Assembly: GCF_036192275.1 (NCBI RefSeq)
Contig: NZ_CP108088.1
Coordinates: 7,481,001-7,545,000, forward strand
Source: Streptomyces sp. NBC_00250
GTDB taxonomy: Bacteria; Actinomycetota; Actinomycetes; Streptomycetales; Streptomycetaceae
Length of the DNA stretch: 64,000 bases
Direction: 5' to 3'
The position numbers and the translations under genes were made by a program. Within the stretch, counting starts at the first letter, position 1, and the number at the start of each line of letters is the position of its first letter. Positions 25,237-37,650 of the stretch are shown here, piece by piece. The notes under the pieces are model-generated. The model was not told the DNA's origin and ran no database searches. It saw only the letters and a program-made list of their open reading frames with translations.

Positions 25237-26459
25237 GAGGCGGCCGTGTCGACCGGGTTCACAGCGGAAGCGAGACCGAAGGGGTTCACGGCCACGACGG
25301 GGCCGGGCTCCGCATCGTACGGCTCGCCAACTTCGTCACCCCCACATCGGGCGGCCTCCGTACCGCCCTCGACCAGCTCGGCCGGGGCTACCGCGCGGCA
25401 GGGCACCGACCCGTCCTGATCGTCCCCGGCGACGTCGCGAGCGACGTCCACACCGAGCAGGGCCGGGTCATCACCCTCCCCGGCCCGGTACTGCCCGGCA
25501 CCGGCGGCTACCGGGTCCTCACCGACCGGCGCCGGCTGCGTCGCCTCCTCGACGGACTCGCGCCGGACCGGATCGAGGTCTCGGACCGCACGACCCTGCG
25601 GTGGACGGGGGAGTGGGCGCGACGCGCCCGCGTGCCCTCGGTGATGGTCTCCCACGAGACCGCGGACGGGGTCCTGCGCACCTGGGGGGTGCCGTCGGCG
25701 GTCGCGGCCCGCGCGGCGGACCGGCTCAACCGCCGCACGGCGTGGGCGTTCGCGCGGATCGTCTGCACGACGGAGTGGGCGGAGCGCGAGTTCGTACGGA
25801 TCGGGGCACGCAACGTCGTACGGGCTCCGCTCGGCGTGGACCTGGAGCGCTTCCGGCCCGGCCGCCGCAGCACCGCGCTGCGGGCCCGGCACGCGGAGGG
25901 GGAGCGGGTACTGCTTTTGCTCTGCTCGCGCCTCTCCGTGGAGAAGCGGCCCGGTACGGCCCTGGACGCCCTCGCGGAGCTGCGGGACGCGGGCATCGAG
26001 GCGGCGCTGGTGGTCGCGGGCGACGGGCCGCTGAAGGGGGCCCTGGAACGGCGGGCACGGGAGCGGCGCCTCCCGGTGCGGTTCCTCGGGCACGTCGCCG
26101 ACCGGGAGGCGCTGGCGGACCTCCAGGCGGCGGCCGACGTGTGTCTCGCCCCGGGACCCGCGGAAACGTTCGGTCTCTCCGCCCTGGAGGCCCTCGCCTG
26201 CGGAACCCCCGTCGTCGTCAGCGCCTCCTCCGCACTCCCCGAGGTCGTCGGCGCCGCAGGTGCCTCGGCCGTGGACACCCCGGGCGCCTTCGCCTCCGCC
26301 GTACGGGGACTCCTCGCGGCCCCGGAGACCGCCCGCCGCAAGGCCGCACGCGCGCGTGCGGAGGTCTTCACCTGGGAGCGTTCCGTCACGGCCTTCCTCC
26401 GGGCACACGACGCCCTCCCGGCCCCGGAGGCGCTGCTCCCCGAGGAGGTGCGCCGATGA
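25233..26459 (+). CDS. Second GT4-type glycosyltransferase
   Basis: A 408-residue GT-B glycosyltransferase. After a 25-residue polar extension the N-domain starts LRIVRLANFVTPTSGGLRTAL. The C-domain shows LLLCSRLSVEKRPGTALDAL, LVVAGDGPLKGALERRARER and AETFGLSALEALACGTPVVVS, the E-x7-E donor motif of GT4. It is translationally coupled at both ends (ATGA overlaps). Two adjacent, distinct GT4 enzymes suggest sequential sugar additions to a common acceptor. Family is certain; the sugar and acceptor are not. Confidence 0.9.
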   Translation: MRGGRVDRVHSGSETEGVHGHDGAGLRIVRLANFVTPTSGGLRTALDQLGRGYRAAGHRPVLIVPGDVASDVHTEQGRVITLPGPVLPGTGGYRVLTDRRRLRRLLDGLAPDRIEVSDRTTLRWTGEWARRARVPSVMVSHETADGVLRTWGVPSAVAARAADRLNRRTAWAFARIVCTTEWAEREFVRIGARNVVRAPLGVDLERFRPGRRSTALRARHAEGERVLLLLCSRLSVEKRPGTALDALAELRDAGIEAALVVAGDGPLKGALERRARERRLPVRFLGHVADREALADLQAAADVCLAPGPAETFGLSALEALACGTPVVVSASSALPEVVGAAGASAVDTPGAFASAVRGLLAAPETARRKAARARAEVFTWERSVTAFLRAHDALPAPEALLPEEVRR

Positions 26460-27477
26460 CACCGGACCAGGCGTCCGCCCCGGTCGCGCTCGCGATCTCG
26501 GTGGAGTCCGAGGCGACGGCCCCGATGCCCGTCGCGCTCGCCACCACTCCCGCCGCGCTCCCTGCTCACGCCGCGCTCCCCGTCCCCGCCCCCGCCCCCG
26601 CCCGCGTACCCCCGCCCCGCCCCCGCCCCCGTCCGGGGACCACCGGCACCGTCCGGTTCGTCGTGCTCGGGGACTCGCTCAGCGAGGGCGTCGGGGACCG
26701 GGTGGACGGGGCCTGGCGGGGGTGGGCGCCGCTCCTCGCCGACGGGCTCGCGGCCGAGGGGCAGGAGACGGCGTTCCTGAACCTCGCGGTCAGCGGGGCG
26801 CTCAGCGGTGACGTCGCAGACCGGCAGGCCCCCCGAGCCCTCGCCTTCCGTCCCCACCTCGCCTCCGTCGTCGTCGGTGTCAACGACACCCTGCGCCGCA
26901 CCTTCGACATCGGGGTGCTCGCCCGCCGTCTGGGCCGGGTCTGCGCCGACCTCGACGACGCCGGAGCCGTACTCCTGACGGCCTGTCTGCCCGACCCCGG
27001 CCGGATGCTCGGCCTGCCGCCCCCGTTGGCGCGCCCGCTCGCCCGCCGCCAGCGGTCCGTCAACGCCGTCGTGCACGCCCTCTCCGCTCGCTACGGCGCC
27101 GTCCACCTGCACCTCGCCGACGACAGCTGGACCGAGGACCGCACCCTGTGGAGCGCCGACCGGCTGCACCCCGGCGAGCGCGGCCACCGGGCCGTCGCCG
27201 AGGGGTTCCACCGGCTCCTCGCCGACCGGGGCCTCGCCCACGGGGCGCCGCCCGCCCGGGAGCCCGGCCTGCCGCCGCCGAGCCGTGCCGAGACCGTGCT
27301 CTGGCTCGCCACCGCCGGTACCGGCTGGCTCGTCCGGCGCAGTCACGACCTGCTGCCGCAGCTCCTGCTGCTCGCCGGTGCCGAACTGCGTCACTGGGCC
27401 GACGGCACCGGTCCCGCACCCCTCGACGCGCGGGCGGACGACGCCCTCGCCGCCGCACTCACGGCCACAATGGGGAG

Positions 27478-27481
<4 letters not shown>
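26456..27481 (+). CDS. SGNH/GDSL hydrolase with Pro/Ala-rich N-terminus
   Basis: A 341-residue esterase-type protein. Residues 1-62 are low complexity (Ala, Pro, Val and Arg; no convincing signal peptide). The SGNH domain follows, with block [13 protein letters not shown] (nucleophile Ser74), block [11 protein letters not shown] and block [12 protein letters not shown] (catalytic Asp and His). A helical C-terminal extension of about 80 residues has a hydrophobic stretch ([17 protein letters not shown], then [16 protein letters not shown]) that might attach to a membrane. It is coupled to the upstream glycosyltransferase and to the downstream oxoprolinase, suggesting deacylation of a glycosylated product. 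Confidence 0.87.
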
Positions 27482-31176
<3,695 letters not shown>

Positions 31177-31182
31177 CATCCC

Positions 31183-31229
31183 CCGTCCCCGGACGAACCG
31201 TCTCGCCGTCCCCGGATCGAACCGTCCCG
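31183..31229. repeat. Imperfect 23/24-bp direct repeat in convergent gap
   Basis: Two copies of CCGTCCCCGGA-CGAACCGTC (31183-31205 and 31206-31229) differ by one inserted T and one substitution. They fill most of the 68-bp gap between the two oxoprolinase systems. I see no strong hairpin here. Confidence 0.6.
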
Positions 31230-31244
31230 CCGTCGTGGACGGCC

Positions 31245-32108
31245 TCAGCGCACGGCCGTGAACCGAACCGGCGTCCCCGGCACCGCCTGCGCCACCGCGC
31301 CCAGATCGGCCTCCCGGACCACGCCGACCACCGGGTAGCCCCCGGTCGTCGGATGGTCGGCGAGGAACACCACGGGCCGCCCGTCCGGCGGCACCTGGAC
31401 CGCGCCGAGGACCATGCCCTCGCTCGCCAGCTCGCCCGGCATGGCCCGCTCAAGAGCCGGGCCTTCGAGGCGCAGCCCGATGCGGTTGCTCGCCGGGGAC
31501 ACCCGGTACGCGCGCGTGGTGAGGGTGCGGAGCGCGGCGGCGGTGAACCAGTCGTCGCGCGGCCCGAACCGGACCCTCAGCACGAGTTCGTCCGGCGGGC
31601 CGGGCCACGGGGGAGCGTCGGCCGGGCCCCGTACGCCCGTTCCCGGGCCCAGCGGGAGGACCGCTTCGTCCGCCAGCGGCGCCGGACCCAGTCCGGACAG
31701 CAGGTCGGTGGAGCGGCTGCCGAGCACCGGCTCGACGTCGATCCCGCCACTGACCGCCACGTACGCGCGCAGCCCACGTACGGCCGCGCCGATCTCCAGG
31801 AGGGACCCGGCCGGCACCCGGACGGCGGTTCCCCAGGCGCCCGGGCGCCCGTCCACCCGTACGGGACAGGGCGCGCCGCCCACGGCGACGGTCACCGCAC
31901 AACGGGGCCGCAGGGCGCAGCCGTTGACGGTGGTCTCCAGGACGGCCGCCGTCTCCGGGTTGCCGACGAGCCGGTTGACGAGCCGTACGGCCGCCGGGTC
32001 GAGGGCGCCGGAGCGGGGCACGCCGAGATGCGCGTACCCGGTACGCCCCAGGTCCTGGACGGTGGTCAGCGCCCCGGCCCGGACCACGGCGACGGCCCGG
32101 TCGGTCAT
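31245..32108 (-). CDS. pxpC: 5-oxoprolinase subunit C
   Basis: A 287-residue protein of the biotin-dependent carboxyltransferase-like/KipA family, subunit C of the prokaryotic ATP-dependent 5-oxoprolinase PxpABC. Family landmarks are TTVQDLGRTGYAHLGVPRSG at the start, the SGALD and GNPETAAVLE segments, AYVAVSGGIDVEPVLGSRST, RVSPASNRIGLRLEGPAL and VFLADHPTTGGYPVVGVV. Together with PxpB it forms the ATP-dependent activating part. The start ATG 32108 overlaps the pxpB stop by 4 bp. Length is normal. Confidence 0.93.
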   Translation of the reverse strand: MTDRAVAVVRAGALTTVQDLGRTGYAHLGVPRSGALDPAAVRLVNRLVGNPETAAVLETTVNGCALRPRCAVTVAVGGAPCPVRVDGRPGAWGTAVRVPAGSLLEIGAAVRGLRAYVAVSGGIDVEPVLGSRSTDLLSGLGPAPLADEAVLPLGPGTGVRGPADAPPWPGPPDELVLRVRFGPRDDWFTAAALRTLTTRAYRVSPASNRIGLRLEGPALERAMPGELASEGMVLGAVQVPPDGRPVVFLADHPTTGGYPVVGVVREADLGAVAQAVPGTPVRFTAVR

Positions 32109-32770
32109 CGCCCGCCCTCCGCCGTGGAGTCGCCCGCGGTGGACCGTTCCGCCGTGAAGCGGACGCGGGTTCCGGGCGAAAGGAGTGCGGCGGGGTCACG
32201 GCCGGTGTCCCACAGCACCGCGTCCGTCGTCCCGATCAACTGCCAGCCACCGGGGGAGGAGCGCGGGTACACGCCCGTGTACGGCCCCGCCAGAGCGACC
32301 GAACCCGCCGGCACGGCGGTGCGCGGCGTCGCCCGCCGCGGCACCCCGTACCGCTCGTCGAGCCCCGTCAGATAGCCGAAGCCCGGCGCGAACCCGCAGA
32401 ACGCGACCCGGAACTCGGCCGCCGTGTGGATCCGCACCGCAGCCTCGACCGACACCCCCCACAGCGCGGCGACCTCCGCGAGATCGGGCCCGTCGTAGCG
32501 GACCGGTATCTCGATCGCCTCGCCCACGCGCGCGGAGAGCGGCCCCGGCTCCCAGCCGGTCAGCTCGGCCGCGAGCCGGTCCGGGTCCGCCACCCCGTCG
32601 AGCAGCACCGTCCGCGCCGCCGGAACGATCTCCCGTATCGCGGGCAGAGCACCGGCCGCCCGGCGCCGCAGCAGCTCGGCGTGGAACGCCTCCGTCTCCT
32701 CGCCCCCGGCCAGCTCCACCAGGAGCGCCCCCTCGCCCACGCGCAACGCGCGCGGGGCGGTGGACCTCAC
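32105..32770 (-). CDS. pxpB: 5-oxoprolinase subunit B
   Basis: A 221-residue protein of the KipI family (allophanate hydrolase subunit 1 fold), subunit B of PxpABC. The conserved core is IEIPVRYDGPDLAEVAALWG, then FCGFAPGFGYLTGLD, VPRRATPRTAVPAGSVALAG, and YPRSSPGGWQLIGTTD. The N-terminal part (VGEGALLVELAG, REIVPAARTVLLDG) is also typical. The GTG start at 32770 overlaps the pxpA stop by 4 bp. In B. subtilis the homologue KipI also inhibits the sporulation kinase KinA; nothing here suggests that role. Confidence 0.93.
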   Translation of the reverse strand: MRSTAPRALRVGEGALLVELAGGEETEAFHAELLRRRAAGALPAIREIVPAARTVLLDGVADPDRLAAELTGWEPGPLSARVGEAIEIPVRYDGPDLAEVAALWGVSVEAAVRIHTAAEFRVAFCGFAPGFGYLTGLDERYGVPRRATPRTAVPAGSVALAGPYTGVYPRSSPGGWQLIGTTDAVLWDTGRDPAALLSPGTRVRFTAERSTAGDSTAEGGR

Positions 32771-33555
32771 GCGAAGGCCTCCACCCGTACCCCGGAGCCC
32801 TCAAGGTGCTTCCGGACCCGACGGGCGAGGTCCACCGCGCCCGGGGTGTCGCCGTGCAGGCACAGTGACCGGGGCCGTACGGCGACGGAACTGCCGCAGT
32901 GCGCCGTGACCACCCCGAACCGGGCCATGGCCACCGACCGTTCCACCACCGCGTCCGGGTCGCTGACGACCGCCCCCGCCTGTCCGCGGGGCAGCAGGGA
33001 GCCGTCCGCCCGGTAGGCCCGGTCGCCGAAGGCCTCCGGGACGACGGGCAGACCGGCCTCCGTGGCTGCCTCGTGCAGCCGCGACCCCGGCAGCCCCAGG
33101 ACCGGCAGCGTGCGGTCCGCGAGCAGGACGCCCTCGACGACCGCCGCCGCCTGCTCCTCGTCCCGGACCACCCGGTTGTAGAGCGCCCCGTGCGGTTTCA
33201 CGTACGCCACGCGCGCGCCGGCCGCCCGCGCGAAGACCTCCAGGGCGCCGATCTGGTACGCCACCTCGGCGGCCAGCTCCGCCGCGGGCACGTCCATCGA
33301 GCGGCGTCCGAAGCCGGCCAGGTCGCGGTACGACACCTGGGCCCCGATCCGTACCCCGCGCGCGACGGTGAGCTCGCACACGCGCCGCATGGTCGCCGCG
33401 TCGCCGGCGTGGAAGCCGCAGGCCACGTTGGCGCTGGTCACCACCGACAGGAGCTCCTCGTCGTCGGTGAGCGTCCAGCGGCCGAAGCCCTCGCCGAGAT
33501 CGGCGTTGAGATCGATCAGGGCCTCGTCCGTGCTCGGGGCCGGGGGCGTGCGCAT
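32767..33555 (-). CDS. pxpA: 5-oxoprolinase subunit A (LamB/YcsF family)
   Basis: A 262-residue TIM-barrel-like protein of the LamB/YcsF family, the catalytic subunit that opens the lactam ring of 5-oxoproline. Motifs in order: IDLNADLGEGFG, SANVACGFHAGDAATM, RIGAQVSYRDLAGFGRR, YVKPHGALYN, PVVPEAFGDRAYRADGSL and LCLHGDTPGAVDLA. I chose ATG 33555 because GAGG lies 5 nt before it; a GTG two codons upstream is possible. It is the first gene of pxpA-pxpB-pxpC, all coupled by 4-bp overlaps, and diverges from a GntR/FCD regulator. Confidence 0.93.
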   Translation of the reverse strand: MRTPPAPSTDEALIDLNADLGEGFGRWTLTDDEELLSVVTSANVACGFHAGDAATMRRVCELTVARGVRIGAQVSYRDLAGFGRRSMDVPAAELAAEVAYQIGALEVFARAAGARVAYVKPHGALYNRVVRDEEQAAAVVEGVLLADRTLPVLGLPGSRLHEAATEAGLPVVPEAFGDRAYRADGSLLPRGQAGAVVSDPDAVVERSVAMARFGVVTAHCGSSVAVRPRSLCLHGDTPGAVDLARRVRKHLEGSGVRVEAFA

Positions 33556-33629
33556 CTGCACCTCGCAGGAGGGAGGAAAGGGGTGCCGGGCCGGCACGGG
33601 GGACCGTACGATGCCGTCAACGTAGAGGA

Positions 33630-33648
33630 TTGTTGAACGATCCGACAA
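33630..33648. promoter_or_regulatory. Candidate FCD-regulator operator TTGT-N11-ACAA
   Basis: A 19-bp imperfect palindrome between pxpA and its divergent regulator. TTGT and ACAA ends are typical of GntR/FCD operators, with further symmetric matches inside. It is the only AT-rich spot in the gap, so it should overlap one or both promoters. Confidence 0.5.
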
Positions 33649-33667
33649 GATGACGACGAGGAGTGCC

Positions 33668-34378
33668 GTGGCAGCGAGCGAAGCCGGGGACCTGACCGAC
33701 GACCGTGCGCTGCTCGGGCGTACGAGCACGGCGGAGCGGGTCGCGGACATCCTGCGCACCCGCATCGCGGAGGGTTACTTCCCGCCCGGCACCCGGCTCT
33801 CCGAGGACGGCATCGGCGGCGCGCTCGGTGTGTCCCGCAACACCCTGCGCGAGGCCTTCCGGCTCCTCACCCACGAACGGCTGCTGGTCCACGAGCTCAA
33901 CCGCGGCGTCTTCGTCCGGGTCCTGGCCGTCGACGACGTGGACGACATCTACCGCACCCGGCGGCTCGTCGAATGCGCCGTCGTGCGGGACCTGGGACCG
34001 TCGCCGTACGCCCTCGACGCCCTCGCCGCCGCCGTGGTGGAAGGCGAGACGGCCGCGCGGACGGGCGACTGGCAGGCCGTCTCCACGGCCAACATCCACT
34101 TCCACCGCGAGCTCGTCGGCCTCGCCGGAAGCGCCCGCGCCGACGAGCTGATGCGGGGCGTCCTCGCGGAACTCCGACTCGCCTTCCACGTCGTCGGCGA
34201 CCCCCGTGTCCTGCACGAGCCGTACCTGGCACGGAACCGGGAGATCCTCGACGCCCTGCGAGCCGGCGAGCGGACCACGGCCGAAGACCTCCTGGCCCGC
34301 TATCTCGACGACTCCCGCACCCGGGTCGCGGCCGCCTACGCGCGGGCCGTCGGGACCCCTCCGAGCCCGGCGGACTGA
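33668..34378 (+). CDS. GntR/FCD family regulator, likely controls pxp genes
   Basis: A 236-residue regulator. The GntR winged HTH (TAERVADILRTRIAEGYFPPG, then LSEDGIGGALGVSRNTLREAFRLLTHERLL) is followed by an all-helical FCD domain. Its metal-binding histidines appear in ANIHFHRELVGLAGS and in the helix with LAFHVVGDPRVLHEPYL; Asp and His ligands are in usual positions. The start at GTG 33668 has GAGGAG 4 nt upstream; an in-frame ATG at 33650 would add six residues but has no ribosome site and would abut the operator. Its divergent placement suggests that it represses pxpABC and senses 5-oxoproline or a related acid. Confidence 0.9.
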   Translation: MAASEAGDLTDDRALLGRTSTAERVADILRTRIAEGYFPPGTRLSEDGIGGALGVSRNTLREAFRLLTHERLLVHELNRGVFVRVLAVDDVDDIYRTRRLVECAVVRDLGPSPYALDALAAAVVEGETAARTGDWQAVSTANIHFHRELVGLAGSARADELMRGVLAELRLAFHVVGDPRVLHEPYLARNREILDALRAGERTTAEDLLARYLDDSRTRVAAAYARAVGTPPSPAD

Positions 34379-34435
34379 CCTCCCCGATCTGCGCCGTTTC
34401 GACCGTTGTCAGTTCGAGGACCTAATCTGTCCACC

Positions 34436-35980
34436 GTGACTTCGCCTGCCTCGACGGACCTCGCTCCGCCCCAGCTCAGCGCGGGGCCGCGGCCCGCGCA
34501 GGGTCCGGCCGCCGACGAAGGGCTCGCGCGGCGCCTCCGCGCGCTCGCGTGCACGGCCCCGCTGCACGACCTGGACGCCCGCAAGGCGAACCTGGCCGGT
34601 GAGTACACGGTCTACGCGATGGCCGAGGTGGCCCTCTCCGCGATCGACCTCATCACGCTGAACATGGACTTCGACACCGGCGCCGACCACGAGCAGATCG
34701 TCGCCCGGCTGCTGCCCCGCGTCGCCGCCCAGGCGCCCACCCGCCCCGCCGCCGAGCACGAGCGCGTGGCCCGCTGGGTCCTGGAGAACCTGATCAACGT
34801 CGGCAGCGTCGACCGGGGCTTCCGCGCCGTCTACGGCACCTTCGGAACCGACGGCGTGTACGTCCGCAGGGACTACGACTTCAAGCTCATCGAGGAGGTC
34901 CCGGGGTACGGCGGCGGCGTCTACCTCCGGACCACCGACGAAGCGGTCAACGTCCTGGTCGGAGCCCTCGACACCGACGTCACCAGCGCCCAGATCGCCG
35001 CCGAGGTGAAGCTGGAGGTCCTCATCAACCGCGGCCGGCTCGCCGACGCCCAGCTCGCCGCCGAGCAGGCGCGCTACCGGACCGTGCAGTACGCCGAGAC
35101 CCTCCGCAAGACCCTGGAGGCCACCCGGCGCAACGTGCGCGCGGTGGACTGGCTCAACACGGTGCCGGACATGATCGCTGAGGCGCTCGACCACGTCGCC
35201 GACCGCTACCGCCACGAGAACGCGATCCTCACCAACATCCGCAGGGCGCGCGACGAGGCCGAGGCCGCGTCCGACGCCAAGACGGCCGAGCACAAGCGCC
35301 GCGCCGCCGAGCTCGTCGACATAGTGAAGGACTGCATCCGGCGCCACACCCAGCTCCAGTCCCGTCTCCTGGACGCCGGGCCGCTCTTCCGCGCCGAGCA
35401 GGACCGGCAGGCCTTCGCCGCCCCCACCTCGTACACCGGGCTCGACCTGTACGGGCAGCTCGTGGCGCCGACCCTGCCGCTCCCCGTCGAGCAGGCCGCC
35501 AGGGTCACCGACGCGTTCTTCGCGCGCGGCACCGGTCTGCGCACCCCGGCCTCCGTACGCCTCGGCGACCTTGTCGACCTCCTCCTGACCCCGCCCGTCG
35601 AGCGCGAGCACCTCGGCGCGGAGATGCCCGAGCCCGACCTCATCGCCACCCCCGACGACTCCCGGTTCAGCGAGGAGCAGCTCGCGAACGCCATGCGTCT
35701 GCTCGACCTGGAGCACGACGCCCCGCGGCGGCTCTCCGGCCTGCTCGCCGAGGCCCGCGAGCTCGACTCCGACCTGCCCTACCTCGTCGCCCTGCTCGCC
35801 GTCCACGCGGCGAGCCCCCCGGTCGGCACGGCCTACCGCCAGGGCGAGGAGCGGCTCCTCTTCGCCGTCGACGACGGCACCCCGCTGGACGACCCCGAGT
35901 TCGGCGGCGCCGACCTCATCGTCGGTACGGCGCTGCTCGACGCGGCGGGCATGGCCGCCGGCCGCACGGAGGGCTCGTGA
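34436..35980 (+). CDS. Kleisin-like subunit of SMC operon (hypothesis)
   Basis: A 514-residue soluble, mostly helical protein and the first gene of a four-gene operon. The N-domain (residues about 25-170) contains EYTVYAMAEVALSAIDLITL, then ARWVLENLINVGSVDRGFRAVYG and a winged-helix-like YVRRDYDFKLIEEVPGYGGGVYLRTTDEAVNVLVG. A central coiled region (about 180-310) has AAEQARYRTVQYAETLRKTLEATRRN. The C-domain is helical and acidic. Winged-helix ends around coiled helices are the pattern of MksF/JetA-type kleisins, but identity is too distant to assert. The start at GTG 34436 is 7 nt after TAATCT, suggesting a leaderless mRNA. It overlaps the next gene by 4 bp. Confidence 0.75.
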   Translation: MTSPASTDLAPPQLSAGPRPAQGPAADEGLARRLRALACTAPLHDLDARKANLAGEYTVYAMAEVALSAIDLITLNMDFDTGADHEQIVARLLPRVAAQAPTRPAAEHERVARWVLENLINVGSVDRGFRAVYGTFGTDGVYVRRDYDFKLIEEVPGYGGGVYLRTTDEAVNVLVGALDTDVTSAQIAAEVKLEVLINRGRLADAQLAAEQARYRTVQYAETLRKTLEATRRNVRAVDWLNTVPDMIAEALDHVADRYRHENAILTNIRRARDEAEAASDAKTAEHKRRAAELVDIVKDCIRRHTQLQSRLLDAGPLFRAEQDRQAFAAPTSYTGLDLYGQLVAPTLPLPVEQAARVTDAFFARGTGLRTPASVRLGDLVDLLLTPPVEREHLGAEMPEPDLIATPDDSRFSEEQLANAMRLLDLEHDAPRRLSGLLAEARELDSDLPYLVALLAVHAASPPVGTAYRQGEERLLFAVDDGTPLDDPEFGGADLIVGTALLDAAGMAAGRTEGS

Positions 35981-36660
35981 CCCTCGTCCCTCCGGTTCCG
36001 ACGCCGCTCGCGGCCGACGCCGCCGTACCGCCCGCCCGCCCCGCCCACCCGTCCGAGGCCGCGCAGGACCCGTCGGACCCGGCGGGCATCGGCGTACGCG
36101 AAGACGGCGCGCGCGACTCGTCGGCACCGTCTGAACACGTGGAGCGGCAACAGGAGCCGCGCTCCACGTCACAGCCCGGCTCCCCGCCGCAGCCCGCGCC
36201 CGCATCGGAGCCCGAGACCGCGCCGGAGCCCGCCACCCACCGCCCCGTCCCCAGCCCCGGCCCCCGCGTGCGTGCCGTCCGCGTCGACCCGCCCGCCGGC
36301 GCGTCGACGCGCGGTGACGCCGAGGACCGGCCCGCACAGGCGTCCGGCCCCCGGCCCAAGCCGCGGCTCGGCGTCGTGGCCGTGCCCGAGCCGACCCGTA
36401 CGGCGTCCGCCCGGCGGCGGCGCGACGTCCCGTCCGTCCGCGCCGTGCGGCTCACGGACGAACCGGTCACGCGCGCGGACCGACCGGCGGACCGCACCGC
36501 GGACGGGCCCGCCGCGCGTCCCGCCGCCCCGCCGACCGACCGCCCCGCCACCTCCCGGGCGGCCGTCACCCCGGTCCCGCTGCCGCTGCCCCCACCCCGA
36601 CCCGTCACCCCCGCCGTACCGACATCGACCGAGAGCCGTACCGAGGAGCCCCAGCCGTGA
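35977..36660 (+). CDS. Disordered Pro/Arg-rich protein in SMC operon
   Basis: A 227-residue protein with almost no predicted globular content; it is rich in Pro, Ala, Arg, Thr and Ser. Three short islands look alike: PRVRAVRVDPPAG, KPRLGVVAVPEP and RDVPSVRAVRLTDEP. They could be short linear motifs that bind the SMC or kleisin-like partners. Both ends overlap neighbouring genes by 4 bp (GTGA), so expression is stoichiometrically coupled. This is the best reason to believe it is translated. It has no counterpart in the known three- or four-subunit Mks/Wadjet operons that I can recognise. Confidence 0.7.
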   Translation: MTLVPPVPTPLAADAAVPPARPAHPSEAAQDPSDPAGIGVREDGARDSSAPSEHVERQQEPRSTSQPGSPPQPAPASEPETAPEPATHRPVPSPGPRVRAVRVDPPAGASTRGDAEDRPAQASGPRPKPRLGVVAVPEPTRTASARRRRDVPSVRAVRLTDEPVTRADRPADRTADGPAARPAAPPTDRPATSRAAVTPVPLPLPPPRPVTPAVPTSTESRTEEPQP

Positions 36661-37598
36661 GCGAAACCCACGCCGAGTACGCCGACGCGTGGGGCGAGCA
36701 GGAGCCCCCGCAGCCCCAGGCCGCCACCACGAGCGCCGCCGCCACGGCCGGCGCCGCCGCGTCCGCCGTCACCCCCGCCGACGCCTCCGACGCGGCCCGG
36801 CTCGTCGCCTTCGGGCTGCAGCCCAAGCTGCTCCCGGCCCGCGACGCCGAGTACGCGGAGCTGCTCCGCCGCTACCGCGAGGACCCCGCCTTCGCGCGCC
36901 TCGCCGACGCCGTCGCGACCGGTCTCGGCCTCGTCGTCCTGGAGGTCTCCCCGCGCGCGGGGATGGCCGTCACCGCCGGTGAGGACTCCGTCTTCGCCGT
37001 CCGGATGGGCGACTACGCGCGCCGCGCCTCCACGGACTCGGCCGACCGGTTCCTGCACGGCCTGGCGCATCTCGCCGTCGCCGCCATGGCCTTCCCCCGC
37101 CCCGAGGACCTCGCGGACGACGCGTACATCGGCCGCCTCACCGTCAACGGCGTCGACGCCTTCGTACGCCAGGCGTGTCTGCGTCTGGAGCAGCGCGCCG
37201 AGGAACTGGGCGAGAACACCGACCCGGCGTCCGACGCTCCCGGCCTGGAGGCCGCCTGGCGGATCTACGCCCGCCGCAGCGCCACCGGCGCCACCAAGGA
37301 CGCCCGCCGCCTCGCCGGATCCACCACCGGCATCGTCGGCAAGGCGGCAGCGTTCCTCACCGAATCCGGCTTCCTCCAGCGCACCGGCGACGAGGGCGGC
37401 GGCTCCTACCGCACCACCGCCCGCTACCAGCTCCAGGTCCGCGACATGGCCGGTTCGGCCGCCATGGCCGAGCTGCTCGAACTCGGTGTCGTCCCCGTCA
37501 GCGACGGCTCCGCGACCCTCCTTCCGCCGCCCGACGGCGACGACCTGGAGCTCGCGGCCGACGCGGGCCTGCCCTTCCACGCCTCACCGCACGCGTAA
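36657..37598 (+). CDS. KITE/MksE-like subunit of SMC operon (hypothesis)
   Basis: A 313-residue protein. A low-complexity N-terminal 50 residues precedes a domain with AEYAELLRRYREDPAFARLADAVATGLGLVVLEVSPRAG, which reads as helix-helix-strand. Later come FLHGLAHLAVAAMAFPRPEDLAD and VGKAAAFLTESGFLQRTGDEGGGSYRTTARYQLQVRDMA, a winged-helix-like hairpin. Two winged helices with an aromatic/charged linker are what MksE/JetB/ScpB-type KITE proteins show. Assignment rests on fold pattern and position before the SMC gene, not on a recognisable signature. It is coupled upstream (GTGA) and 52 bp from the SMC gene. Confidence 0.75.
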   Translation: MSETHAEYADAWGEQEPPQPQAATTSAAATAGAAASAVTPADASDAARLVAFGLQPKLLPARDAEYAELLRRYREDPAFARLADAVATGLGLVVLEVSPRAGMAVTAGEDSVFAVRMGDYARRASTDSADRFLHGLAHLAVAAMAFPRPEDLADDAYIGRLTVNGVDAFVRQACLRLEQRAEELGENTDPASDAPGLEAAWRIYARRSATGATKDARRLAGSTTGIVGKAAAFLTESGFLQRTGDEGGGSYRTTARYQLQVRDMAGSAAMAELLELGVVPVSDGSATLLPPPDGDDLELAADAGLPFHASPHA

Positions 37599-37650
37599 CC
37601 GCCCCGCGTAACCGATCTTCCCGAGCACGAGAGCACGAGAGTCCCTCGCC

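Noticed and set aside
36001..36600. Frameshift or non-coding region because of extreme low complexity
   Set aside because: Frame is intact and overlaps neighbours by 4 bp at both ends.
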